A stretch of DNA of 64,000 nucleotides. It comes from Azospirillum sp. B21 (lineage in GTDB: Bacteria; Pseudomonadota; Alphaproteobacteria; Azospirillales; Azospirillaceae). How positions within the stretch are numbered: position 1 is the stretch's first letter; each line of letters opens with the position of its first letter. Under the pieces are notes generated by a model. It ran no database searches and was not told the DNA's origin. It saw only the letters and a list, made by a program, of their open reading frames with translations. The position numbers and the translations under genes are program-made. Of the stretch, positions 16,722-25,324 are shown piece after piece. The stretch is taken from assembly GCF_008364825.1 (NCBI RefSeq), contig NZ_VTTO01000020.1:45021-109020 (forward strand), written 5' to 3'.

Positions 16722-17795
16722 TCACGCCTTCACCCCCGCACCCACTCCCGCGCGCCCGATCACCGGCGCGGCGCTCGGATCCAGCGGCCAGCGCGGGCGG
16801 GGAGCGAAGTTCAGCGGATCGCTCTCGCCCAGCCGGAAGCGCTCGATCCCGGCCCAGGCGATCATCGCCGCGTTGTCGGTGCACAGGCGCAGCGGCGGGG
16901 CGACGAACGGCATGCGCTGCTTTTCCGCCAGGGTCGCCAGCCGGCTGCGGATCGCCTTGTTGGCGGCGACACCGCCGGCGACCACCAGGGCGCCGCCCTG
17001 CGGATGATCCTCCTTGAAGCGGCGGATGGCGCGGGCGCAGCGGTCGGCCAGCACCTCCGCCACCGTCGCCTGGAAGGCGGCGGCGAGGTCGTCGCGGTCG
17101 GCGTCCGTCAGCACGCCGCCCAACTCCTCCACATGCCGCCGCACCGCGGTCTTCAGCCCGGAGAAGGAAAAGTCGCAGCCCGGACGCCCCAGCATCGGCC
17201 GCGGCAGCTCGAAGCGCGCCGGGTTGGTGGCGCGCGCCGCCGCTTTCTCCACCAGCGGCCCGCCGGGATAGCCCAGCCCCAGCAGCTTGGCGGTCTTGTC
17301 GAAGGCCTCGCCCACCGCGTCGTCGATGGTGGTGCCGAGCCGGCGGTAGCGCCCGACCCCCTCCACCGCCAGCAGCTGGCAATGGCCACCCGACACCAGC
17401 AGCAGCAGGTAGGGAAAGGCGACATCGTCGGTCAGCCGCGCGGTCAGCGCGTGGCCTTCCAGATGGTTGACGGCGACGAAGGGCAGGTTGCGCGCCGCGG
17501 CGATGGCCTTGGCGGTCATCACGCCGACGATGACGCCGCCGATCAGCCCCGGCCCGCCGGTGGCCGCCACCGCATCGAGGTCGCCGAAGCCGATCCCGGC
17601 CTCCGCCATCGCGCGGCGGATCAGCCCGTCCAGATGTTCCAGATGGGCGCGGGCGGCGATTTCCGGGACGACGCCGCCATAAGGCGTGTGGTCGTCCAGT
17701 TGCGACAGCACGACGTCGGCGCGGATCTCGCGCGCGTCGGTGACGATTGCGGCGGCCGTCTCGTCGCAGCTCGTTTCAATTCCAAGAACGATCAT
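16722..17795 (-). CDS. tsaD: tRNA N6-adenosine threonylcarbamoyltransferase
   Basis: A 357-aa protein that, with TsaB and TsaE, forms t6A37 in ANN-reading tRNAs. It has the ASKHA fold with N-terminal GIETSCDETAAAIV, the metal-binding HLEGH motif (VNHLEGHALTARL), SGGHCQLLAV and C-terminal DNAAMIAWAG. Length fits TsaD. It is divergent from hemC across a 158-base region holding both promoters. Confidence 0.96.
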   Translation of the reverse strand: MIVLGIETSCDETAAAIVTDAREIRADVVLSQLDDHTPYGGVVPEIAARAHLEHLDGLIRRAMAEAGIGFGDLDAVAATGGPGLIGGVIVGVMTAKAIAAARNLPFVAVNHLEGHALTARLTDDVAFPYLLLLVSGGHCQLLAVEGVGRYRRLGTTIDDAVGEAFDKTAKLLGLGYPGGPLVEKAAARATNPARFELPRPMLGRPGCDFSFSGLKTAVRRHVEELGGVLTDADRDDLAAAFQATVAEVLADRCARAIRRFKEDHPQGGALVVAGGVAANKAIRSRLATLAEKQRMPFVAPPLRLCTDNAAMIAWAGIERFRLGESDPLNFAPRPRWPLDPSAAPVIGRAGVGAGVKA

Positions 17796-17953
17796 CGCGC
17801 CAAACTAGCCGCCTTGGCGGTCCGGGTACAGGATGGAGTTGCGCACACGCGGGCGCGGGAATGCGGGCGCGTGAAATTTGATCAGCCTCAATCTTATGTA
17901 TGAGGGGCAGACGAATCCTTGCAAAGCTGCGCGGATCCCCTAGAACACGCCCT

Positions 17954-18892
17954 ATGACGACCCACCCGCTCCGTATCGGGACGCGCGGCAGCCCGCTGGC
18001 GCTGGCGCAGGCCCATGAAACCCGCGACCGCCTGATCGCCGCCCATCCGCATCTGGCCGCCCCCGGCGCCATCGAGATCGTCGTCTTCAAGACCACCGGC
18101 GACCGCATCCTCGACCGCACCCTGGCGGAAGCGGGCGGCAAGGGCCTGTTCACCAAGGAGCTGGAGGAGGCGCTGTTCGACGGCCGCGCCGACCTTGCCG
18201 TCCATTCGATGAAGGACGTGCCGACCCAGCTTCCCGACGGGCTGGAGATCGCCACCCTGCTGCCGCGCGAGGATCCGCGCGACGCCTTCTTCGCCCGCTC
18301 CGGCAGCGGTCTGGCCGACCTGCCCGCCGGGTCGGTGGTCGGCACCGCCGGCCTGCGCCGTCAGGCCCAGGTGCTGGAACTGCGTCCCGACCTGAAAATT
18401 TTCCCCCTGCGCGGCAACGTGCAGACCCGCCTGTCCAAGCTGGACGCCGGCGAGGTCGATGCCACCCTGCTGGCGTTGGCCGGCCTGCGCCGCCTCGGCC
18501 TGACCGACCGCATCACTGCAGTGCTGGAGCCGGAAACCATGCTGCCCGCGGTCGCCCAGGGTGCCATCGGCATCGAGATCCGCAGCGACGACGACGCCAC
18601 CCGCGCCTTGCTGGCCCCGCTGAACTGCGCGGAGACCATGGTCCGCGTCACGGCGGAACGCGCGCTGCTGGCTGCGCTGGACGGCTCCTGCCGCACCCCG
18701 ATCGCCGCGCTGGCGGTGCTCGACGGCGACGACCTGCATCTGCGCGCCAAGGTGCTGTCCCATGACGGCCGGACCATCTTCCGGGCCGAGCGCCGCGGCA
18801 AGGCGGCTGACGCCGAGTCGCTGGGTGCCGACGCCGGAGCCGAGATCCGGGCGCAGCTGCCGCCCGATTTCTTCGCCCCCGCGCCGCACTGA
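17954..18892 (+). CDS. hemC: Porphobilinogen deaminase (hydroxymethylbilane synthase)
   Basis: A 312-aa enzyme joining four porphobilinogens into hydroxymethylbilane. The N-terminal RIGTRGSPLALAQ, mid VHSMKDVPT, and C246 in DGSCRTPIAA (dipyrromethane cofactor attachment) are all present. ATG 17954 is chosen because the family starts one or two residues before LRIGTRGS. First gene of hemC-hemD, followed by Mic60 and HemY, an order common in alphaproteobacteria. Confidence 0.96.
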   Translation: MTTHPLRIGTRGSPLALAQAHETRDRLIAAHPHLAAPGAIEIVVFKTTGDRILDRTLAEAGGKGLFTKELEEALFDGRADLAVHSMKDVPTQLPDGLEIATLLPREDPRDAFFARSGSGLADLPAGSVVGTAGLRRQAQVLELRPDLKIFPLRGNVQTRLSKLDAGEVDATLLALAGLRRLGLTDRITAVLEPETMLPAVAQGAIGIEIRSDDDATRALLAPLNCAETMVRVTAERALLAALDGSCRTPIAALAVLDGDDLHLRAKVLSHDGRTIFRAERRGKAADAESLGADAGAEIRAQLPPDFFAPAPH

Positions 18893-18917
18893 TCCCCACC
18901 CCGGCCGAGTTTTCCGC

Positions 18918-19688
18918 ATGACGGGAAAACAGCCCGACCCCTCGTCCCCGCCCCACCGTACGCGTCTTCTCGTGACGCGTCCGGCGGAGGATGCCCAACC
19001 GCTGGTCCGCCGGCTGGAAGCGCTCGGCTTCGACGCCGCGATCGAACCCATGCTGTCGATGGTCTGGCTCGACGGTCCTGAACCGGACCTGTCCGACGTA
19101 CAGGCCCTGCTGTTCACCAGCGCGAACGGCGTACGCGCCTACTCCAAACGTACGAACCGACGCGACCGTCCGGTGCACGCCGTCGGTGACGCCACGGCGC
19201 GGGCGGCGCGGGCGGCCGGCTTCGGGCAGGTCGACAGCGCGTCGGGCGACGTGTACGCGCTGGCCAACCGCGTCCGCAGTTTGCGCGACCCGTCCGCCGG
19301 TACGCTTCTGCACGTGGCGGGAAGCAAGGTGGCGGGCGACCTTGGCGGGTTGCTGGGAGGCTCCGGCTTCATGGTGCGGCGCAGCGTGATGTACGATGCC
19401 GTACCCGCGCTAACCCTGTCGGACGATACCGCGACATTTTTGCGTACGTCGGCACTCGACGGCGTGTTGTTTTTCTCTCCCCGTACCGCGGTTTCCTTTG
19501 TTAGGCTGCTGGCCGAGGCGGGGCTGGTCGACTGTTGTCGTACGGTCGATGCGTTCTGCCTCAGCCCCGCGGTCGCGGAGGCTGCCCGTGCGTACGGCGA
19601 CGAGGGAGTGACGCCGTGGCGAAACGTACGGGTGGCGGCCAGACCGGAGCAGGACGCCCTGCTCGATCTGTTGCCGGTCGCCGGGTAA
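18918..19688 (+). CDS. hemD: Uroporphyrinogen-III synthase
   Basis: A 256-aa enzyme closing hydroxymethylbilane to uroporphyrinogen III. HemD diverges fast, but the pattern is present: RLLVTRPAEDAQPLVRRLEALGFDA, LLFTSANGVRAY, HAVGDATARAARAAGF, and VLFFSPRTAVSF. It starts 25 bases after hemC. The gene and the following 130 bases are packed with GTAC, including nine CGTACG hexamers from 18957 to 19755, unlike neighbouring genes. Confidence 0.9.
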   Translation: MTGKQPDPSSPPHRTRLLVTRPAEDAQPLVRRLEALGFDAAIEPMLSMVWLDGPEPDLSDVQALLFTSANGVRAYSKRTNRRDRPVHAVGDATARAARAAGFGQVDSASGDVYALANRVRSLRDPSAGTLLHVAGSKVAGDLGGLLGGSGFMVRRSVMYDAVPALTLSDDTATFLRTSALDGVLFFSPRTAVSFVRLLAEAGLVDCCRTVDAFCLSPAVAEAARAYGDEGVTPWRNVRVAARPEQDALLDLLPVAG

Positions 19689-19824
19689 CTCCGGCGCGGT
19701 CCGGCCGTACGGCTTACACCCCGGGATCCTTCCGGGTGGGTACGTCAGCCGTACGGGGGACGAGGGGGACCGGTCAGGGGGCTGTGACGTTAAGACGAAC
19801 AACAGCGAACCGAAGGTACAGCCC

Positions 19825-21603
19825 ATGACCTCTCGTCCAGGCTCCGAACGCCCCGGCACCGACCGTGACGGCGACGGCGCCAGCACCGGCAATGCGGCGG
19901 TCGACCGCATCGTCGAACGTTTCGGCGGCATCCGCCCCATGGCCCACAAGCTGGACACCCCGGTGACGACGGTGCAGGGCTGGAAGAAGCGCGGCGCGAT
20001 CCCGCTGGCCCGCCATGCCGACCTGCGCACCGCCGCTGCCAAGCACCGCATCAAGCTGGACGACGCCGACCTGGACGCCGCCACCCCCAGCGAAGACCGG
20101 CCGACCGACGCGGCATCGGCCGCCGTCATCCCCCCCGCCGACGCGGTTCCGGTGGTGGATCCGATTGTGGAGCCGGTACCGACAGCCTCCCCCGCCGACA
20201 CCATCCCCGGCTCCGACACGCCGGCCCCGGCGTCCGGCCTTGGGACGACCGCCGGCCCGGTGAACGAGCTGCAGTCCTCCGACGCCCTGATTCCGCCGGC
20301 CACGCCGATCGGCGCCACGGACAGCCTGTCCGAAACGGAGAAGTCCGAAACGGAGAAGGCGCAAGACGCGAAGGCCGATCCGTTCAAGTCGGACGCCGCC
20401 AAGCCGGACACCGCATCCGACGCGCCGAAGACGACGGCCTCCACCTGGACGCCGTCCGGCACCACGGGCAGCGCCGGCTACAGCCGCAGCGAGTCCGAGC
20501 CGGCCCGTCCGACCATCGCCCCGACGCCGTCCTATATCGACGAGCCGCGCTCCGGCAGCGGCTTCGCCACCGCGCTGTCGGTGGTCGCCCTGCTGGTCGG
20601 TGCCGCTGCCCTGTCGGCGCCCTGGTGGGGTCCGGCCCTGCCCGGCTGGCCGTCGCCGGCCGCCCCCGCCCCGGTCCAATCTTCCGCCGCCGCCCCGGCC
20701 GACCCGGCGCTCCGCGCCCAGATCCAGCAGCTCGTCGACCGCGTCGGCAAGCTGGAGCAGCGCCCGGCCGCCGCGCCCGGCAATAACGGCAACGGTGACG
20801 CCGCCGCCGGCCTCGCGGCGCTGACCGAGCGGATCGACGCGCTGGAGAAGCGCCCGGCCGCCGCAGCGCCCGACACCGGCGTCGCCGACGCCCAGAAGGC
20901 GCTGGCCGACCGGCTGGCCGCGCTGGAGCAGAAGGTCTCCGCTTCCGCCGGCAACGCCCAGGCGGCGCAGGAGCTGCGCGGCGAGGTCGACTCGCTGAAG
21001 CAGCAGGTCACCAGCGTCAACCAGGCGGTGACGCAGCGCCAGGACGCCGCCACCGCCGCCCAGGCGCTGGTGCTCGCCGCCGGCCAGCTGCGTGCCTCGC
21101 TGTCGGGCGGCCAGCCGTTCCAGCAGGATCTGCAGGCGGTCCGCGCGCTCAACATCGCCGATGCCGGCGTGACCCAGCCGCTCGACGCCGTGGCGCCCTA
21201 TGCCGCCAAGGGCATTCCGACCCGCGCCCAGCTGACCGACCGGTTCGAGCCGCTGGCCGGCGAGATCGTCCGCGCCGACATCCGTGGCGAGGGCAACAGC
21301 TGGATCGACTCCGCGGTGGGCAAGCTGTCCACCCTGGTCACCGTCCGCCGTGAAGGCGGCGGGGTCGTCGGCACCACCAGCGACGCCGTCGTCGCCCGCG
21401 CCGAGGCCGCGCTGAACGAGGGCAACCTCGCCAAGGCGGTGGAGGAGCTGTCGACCCTGCAGGGTCCGGCCGCGCAGACCGCCGCCCCGTGGCTGACCGA
21501 CGCCAAGGCGCGTCTGGCCGCCGATCAGGCCGCGCGCCAGCTGAACGACCGCGCCATCGCCCTGATGACCACCGCCGCCGGCGGGAAGGGGACGGCCCAA
21601 TGA
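19825..21603 (+). CDS. Mic60/mitofilin-family membrane protein with N-terminal HTH-like domain
   Basis: A 592-aa protein. Residues about 15-65 form a compact helix-turn-helix-like unit (VERFGGIRPMAHKL, then TTVQGWKKRGAIP); a proline/alanine/threonine-rich linker follows to about 245; then one membrane helix (247-267), a long coiled coil, and a C-terminal mitofilin-type domain from about 410 (GQPFQQDLQAVRAL, then RFEPLAGEIVRADI). Alphaproteobacterial Mic60 shapes intracytoplasmic membranes and is encoded beside haem genes, as here. The DNA-binding-like head is cytoplasmic by topology. The stop overlaps hemY (ATGA). Confidence 0.85.
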   Translation: MTSRPGSERPGTDRDGDGASTGNAAVDRIVERFGGIRPMAHKLDTPVTTVQGWKKRGAIPLARHADLRTAAAKHRIKLDDADLDAATPSEDRPTDAASAAVIPPADAVPVVDPIVEPVPTASPADTIPGSDTPAPASGLGTTAGPVNELQSSDALIPPATPIGATDSLSETEKSETEKAQDAKADPFKSDAAKPDTASDAPKTTASTWTPSGTTGSAGYSRSESEPARPTIAPTPSYIDEPRSGSGFATALSVVALLVGAAALSAPWWGPALPGWPSPAAPAPVQSSAAAPADPALRAQIQQLVDRVGKLEQRPAAAPGNNGNGDAAAGLAALTERIDALEKRPAAAAPDTGVADAQKALADRLAALEQKVSASAGNAQAAQELRGEVDSLKQQVTSVNQAVTQRQDAATAAQALVLAAGQLRASLSGGQPFQQDLQAVRALNIADAGVTQPLDAVAPYAAKGIPTRAQLTDRFEPLAGEIVRADIRGEGNSWIDSAVGKLSTLVTVRREGGGVVGTTSDAVVARAEAALNEGNLAKAVEELSTLQGPAAQTAAPWLTDAKARLAADQAARQLNDRAIALMTTAAGGKGTAQ

Positions 21604-22949
21604 TCCGCGCCCTCTGGTTCCTTCTGAAGGTCGCGGTCGTCATCGCCGCCGCGATCTGGCTCGCCGACCGCCCCGGCACCGTCAGCGTCCATTGGCTGGG
21701 CTATTCCGTCGAGGCGCCCTTCTGGGTCGCCCTGCTGGTCACGCTGGCGGCGCTGGGCATCGCGGCGCTGGGCTACCGCCTGATCCGCGGGCTGATCCGC
21801 ACGCCGCAGCGCATCCGCCGCCACAGCCGTGTCCGCCGCCGCGAACGCGGCTACCGCGCCCTGACCCAGGGTATGGTGGCCATCGCCGCCGGCGACGCGC
21901 CGACCGCGCGCAAGATGGCGCGCAAGGCCGACGGGCTGCTGAACGAGCCGCCGCTGACCATGCTGCTGTCGGCCCAGGCAGCCCAGCTGCAGGGCGACGA
22001 GCGCGCCGCCAAGCAGTATTTCGAAGCGATGCTGGAGCGGCCGGAAACGGCCTTCCTCGGCATGCGCGGGCTGCTGACCCAGGCGATCAAGTCGGGCGAC
22101 CGGGTGGAGGCGCTGAACCTCGCCCGCAAGGCGCGCGGGCTTCAGCCCAACACGCCCTGGCTGCTCGGCACGCTCTATGACCTGGAGGCGCAGGCCGGTG
22201 ACTGGGCCGCCGCCGAAGGCACCTTGCAGCAGGCGATCCAGGCCGGGGCCATCCCGACCGAGGAAGGCCGCCGCCACCGCGCCGTCCTGCTGCTGGAGCG
22301 CAGCTTCGAGGCGGAGCGCCGCGGTCGTGCCGACTCCGCCCTATCGCACGCCCAGGCCGCGCACGACATGATGCCGGGCTTCGTCCCCGCCGCCGTGCGT
22401 CTCGCCCGTCTGCAGATCGCCGCCGACCGTCCGAAGCCGGCCGCCAAGGTGGTGGAACGGGCGTGGCGCCAGTCGCCGCATCCCGAACTGGCCGAGATCT
22501 ACCGTGGCCTGGTGTCCAGCTACGACCCGCTGGCCCGCGTCCGTCTGTTCCAGAAGCTGGTGCGTCAGGCCCCGGACTCGGCGGAATCGCACCTCGCCGT
22601 CGCCCAGGCCGCCATCGAGGCCCAGCTGTGGGGCGAGGCGCGCCAGCACCTGAACCGCGCCATGGAGATCGGCCCGTCCCGCCGCACCTACCGCCTGATG
22701 GCCGAGCTGGACCGCAGCGAGCGCCATGACGAGGACGCGGCGAAGGATTGGCTGGCCAGGGCCGCCGACGCGCCGGAAGACCCGGTGTGGACCTGTAACT
22801 CCTGCGGGGCGGTCAGCCACAACTGGGGCGGGCTGTGCGGCCATTGCGGCGCCTTCGACAGCCTGACCTGGAAGGCCCCGACGGTCGCGGTCCCGGTAAT
22901 GGAACCGACCGACATCCCCCCGGCGCTGGCCCGTCCGGCTACGGCGTAG
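21600..22949 (+). CDS. HemY-type TPR membrane protein with C-terminal zinc ribbon
   Basis: A 449-aa protein of the HemY_N family (not the protoporphyrinogen oxidase also called HemY). Two N-terminal membrane helices (about 5-25 and 40-62) are followed by TPR-like helical repeats to about 390, then a zinc ribbon C399-X2-C402 and C413-X2-C416. Its role is unclear; it is conserved beside hemC-hemD and Mic60 and is thought to assist tetrapyrrole synthesis at the membrane. ATG 21600 overlaps the Mic60 stop. Confidence 0.88.
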   Translation: MIRALWFLLKVAVVIAAAIWLADRPGTVSVHWLGYSVEAPFWVALLVTLAALGIAALGYRLIRGLIRTPQRIRRHSRVRRRERGYRALTQGMVAIAAGDAPTARKMARKADGLLNEPPLTMLLSAQAAQLQGDERAAKQYFEAMLERPETAFLGMRGLLTQAIKSGDRVEALNLARKARGLQPNTPWLLGTLYDLEAQAGDWAAAEGTLQQAIQAGAIPTEEGRRHRAVLLLERSFEAERRGRADSALSHAQAAHDMMPGFVPAAVRLARLQIAADRPKPAAKVVERAWRQSPHPELAEIYRGLVSSYDPLARVRLFQKLVRQAPDSAESHLAVAQAAIEAQLWGEARQHLNRAMEIGPSRRTYRLMAELDRSERHDEDAAKDWLARAADAPEDPVWTCNSCGAVSHNWGGLCGHCGAFDSLTWKAPTVAVPVMEPTDIPPALARPATA

Positions 22950-22986
22950 GGGATAGTTCGCTGAAAGCCCCCCTCTCCCCCCAAAA

Positions 22987-23103
22987 TCCCCTCTCCCCCC
23001 CGGGGAGAGGGTTAGGGTGAGGGGGTCGCACGGCGAGGATTCTTGAAAATCCACCCTTGTGCATCCCCCTCACCCCGACCCTCTCCCCGGGGGAAGAGGG
23101 GGA
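22987..23103. repeat. REP-like palindromic element B3
   Basis: Inverted arms CCCTCTCCCCCCCGGGGAGAGG and CCCTCTCCCCGGGGGAAGAG are flanked by GGGTGAGGGGG and CCCCCTCACCCC, about 40 bases apart. It lies between the convergent HemY-type and beta-helix genes. Confidence 0.85.
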
Positions 23104-23125
23104 TTTCGCGACAGGAGAGGGTTTT

Positions 23126-25069
23126 TTACTGCCGCATTCCCTCCGGCCCGACGCGGTCCAGCGGCAGTTCCTTCATCGCCAGCAGACGGTCCAGCAGGCG
23201 CCCGCCTGCCGGTGGCGCAGCCGCCCTGGCGGCGCTGCCAATACCGGCAGCTTCCGCGACGGGAGCCGCATTCTCCAGTTGCGTGTTCTCGATCCGGTAT
23301 TCGCCGCCGGTCAGGCTGACGACGACCTGCTCCTTCGGCGACGGTCCGGCCACCACGTTGTCATTGGCGACATTGCCGTGCATCAGGCCGTTCCTGCCGG
23401 CGCTGGGCACCCATTCCAGCCGCAGGAAGCGATCCTTGCGGTCGGTCATCAGGGTGATGTTGTCGGACACCCGGTTGTTGTCGCCGCCATGCAGGAAGAT
23501 CGCCGCGGCGCCGGTGTTCTCCAGCAGGTTGCCCTGCACCGTCACGCCGCTGGTCATGTCGTCCAGATAGATGCCGAACCCCTTGTAGCGGACCAGCCAG
23601 CGCCCCTGCGCATCGGTGGCGAGGCCGCCGGTGTCGCGGATGTCGTTGAAGCGGACGATGCTGCGGGTGTCGTTGCCGCTGCGGCCCAGCATCTCGATGG
23701 CGCCGGCATCGGCGGTCTGGCGCGCGGTGTCGCGGATGCGGTTGAATTCGATGACGTTGTCGCTGTTCACCGTCTGCGGATTCCAGTTCTTCACCGAGAT
23801 GCCGTAGCGCGCCGCCCGCCGGATGTCGTTGTGGGCGATCAGCGTGTTGCGGATGCCCGCCGCCATCACCCCGCCGCCGAAGAACCGCACCTCGCCCACG
23901 TCGCTGATGCGGTTGGCGAGGACGCGGTTGTCGCTGCTGCCGGGCGCCAGAAAGATGCCGGAGCGGCCGAGATGCTCCATCCGGTTGCCCGACACCTCGC
24001 TGCGCGTGGCGCCGTCCAGCGTCACCGCGGTGCCGACCAGGGCGAAGCGGTTACCAGCGATGCGCAGGCCGCTGCCCCCCTTCGCCAGCACGGCGCTGCC
24101 GTCCCACGGCACGTCGGTGAAGGTCAGCCCCTCCACCGTCACGTTGCGGGCGTTGTCCAGCCGCAGCAGGTTGGCCGTCCTCGCCACCACCAGCTCCGCC
24201 CGCCCGCTGTCGAACCCGGTCGGCGGCTTCACCAGCAACCGTTTGGCTTTGGCGTCCCAGGCGAACTCGCCCGGCCGCGTCAGGAAATCGGGATGGCCGA
24301 GCAGCCGCACGGTGGAGCCGTCGCGGTACGGATACTGCCCATCGGCGGCGAAGCCCAGCAGCCCGTTCGGATCGGCGGAGGCCACGCCCAGCAGATCGTC
24401 GGACAGCCGTTCGCGGTCCAGCGCCTGCGCCCGCACCCCCGGCCCGGCCCAAGCGGCCTTCAGCACACCCGGTGGCAACTGCATCTGCCGCTTGGATCCC
24501 GGACTCTTGGAATTGGGACTCTTGGCGTTGGACTGCATCGCCTTGGCCGGGAACCAGCCGCTGCGCGGGTCGCCGGGCTCAAAGTCGCCGCTGCGCGCGG
24601 CGTCCAGCCGCTGTCCGTCGCCGGGGCCACCGATGGAGACGTCCAGCCCCGGATCGCGCGCCAGCGGCGCCGACAGCAGGCCGTTCGCCATCTGCGCGCC
24701 GCCCACAACCTCGCCGCCCGACAGAACCGGCTGCTCGCCCTCCACCGCCGTCAGCCGCAGCCCCGTCAGCGAGTTGTCCACCACCAGCGGCGCCGCCAGC
24801 CGGTAGGTGCCACCACGCAGCCGCACCGTCGCCGGCCCGTCCCCCTTGGCGGCGGCCAGCGCACGGGCCGGGGTGGCGAAGGGGCCGTCGCGCCCGTCCG
24901 CCGACGGCTGTGGCAGCCGGCCCGACCAGCGGTCGTTTCCGGTCGGCGACACATAGAAGGTCGTCTCCGCGGCGATAGCCGGTCCCCATCCGGCGGCAGG
25001 CAGCAGGACCGCGCAGATCACCAGGATGCGGGCTGCACAACTCCAGGACTCGGGGTGGAAACGGGGCAT
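23126..25069 (-). CDS. Secreted right-handed parallel beta-helix protein
   Basis: A 647-aa protein. A signal peptide (ILVICAVLLPAAGWGPAIAA) precedes the mature start ETTFYVSPTGNDRWSG, a motif typical of pectate-lyase-like beta-helix proteins. Repeated coils rich in N, G and V run through the middle (IAGNRFALVG, VSGNRMEHLGRSGIFL, VLANRISDV, IRNTLIAHNDIR). ATG 25069 has GGAGGAG 8 bases upstream. The fold binds or cleaves polysaccharide; no catalytic residues can be assigned. Its divergent neighbours are a Wzy-like protein and a glycosyltransferase, so a role with surface polysaccharide is plausible. Confidence 0.85.
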   Translation of the reverse strand: MPRFHPESWSCAARILVICAVLLPAAGWGPAIAAETTFYVSPTGNDRWSGRLPQPSADGRDGPFATPARALAAAKGDGPATVRLRGGTYRLAAPLVVDNSLTGLRLTAVEGEQPVLSGGEVVGGAQMANGLLSAPLARDPGLDVSIGGPGDGQRLDAARSGDFEPGDPRSGWFPAKAMQSNAKSPNSKSPGSKRQMQLPPGVLKAAWAGPGVRAQALDRERLSDDLLGVASADPNGLLGFAADGQYPYRDGSTVRLLGHPDFLTRPGEFAWDAKAKRLLVKPPTGFDSGRAELVVARTANLLRLDNARNVTVEGLTFTDVPWDGSAVLAKGGSGLRIAGNRFALVGTAVTLDGATRSEVSGNRMEHLGRSGIFLAPGSSDNRVLANRISDVGEVRFFGGGVMAAGIRNTLIAHNDIRRAARYGISVKNWNPQTVNSDNVIEFNRIRDTARQTADAGAIEMLGRSGNDTRSIVRFNDIRDTGGLATDAQGRWLVRYKGFGIYLDDMTSGVTVQGNLLENTGAAAIFLHGGDNNRVSDNITLMTDRKDRFLRLEWVPSAGRNGLMHGNVANDNVVAGPSPKEQVVVSLTGGEYRIENTQLENAAPVAEAAGIGSAARAAAPPAGGRLLDRLLAMKELPLDRVGPEGMRQ

Positions 25070-25324
25070 GAAGAAAGCTCCTCCGTTGCGACGGACCTTC
25101 CGCCGAAGGGGGAGACTGACCCAGGCCCGCCGGACCGGCAAAAGCGCGAAGGGGGTGTGCGGGTGCGAAGGGGCCACGCCCTCTGCACCCCTGCCCGGCC
25201 GGGACGGGACGTATAGGCTGGCTTTTCATCCTAGCCCGGCCGGCCGGTCGTACCCGCTTGCCCGCGGAGCACCCCGTTCAGGACGGGCTTGGAAGCGAAG
25301 CCTACAACCGGGGACTGTTTGCCG

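Noticed and set aside
21600..22949. HemY as protoporphyrinogen/coproporphyrinogen oxidase
   Set aside because: No FAD-binding GxGxxG start; the protein has two membrane helices, TPR-like repeats and a zinc ribbon.
23057..25216. A 719-codon plus-strand frame opposite the beta-helix gene
   Set aside because: No domain and no ribosome site; the minus-strand gene has a signal peptide, a strong ribosome site and clear beta-helix repeats.
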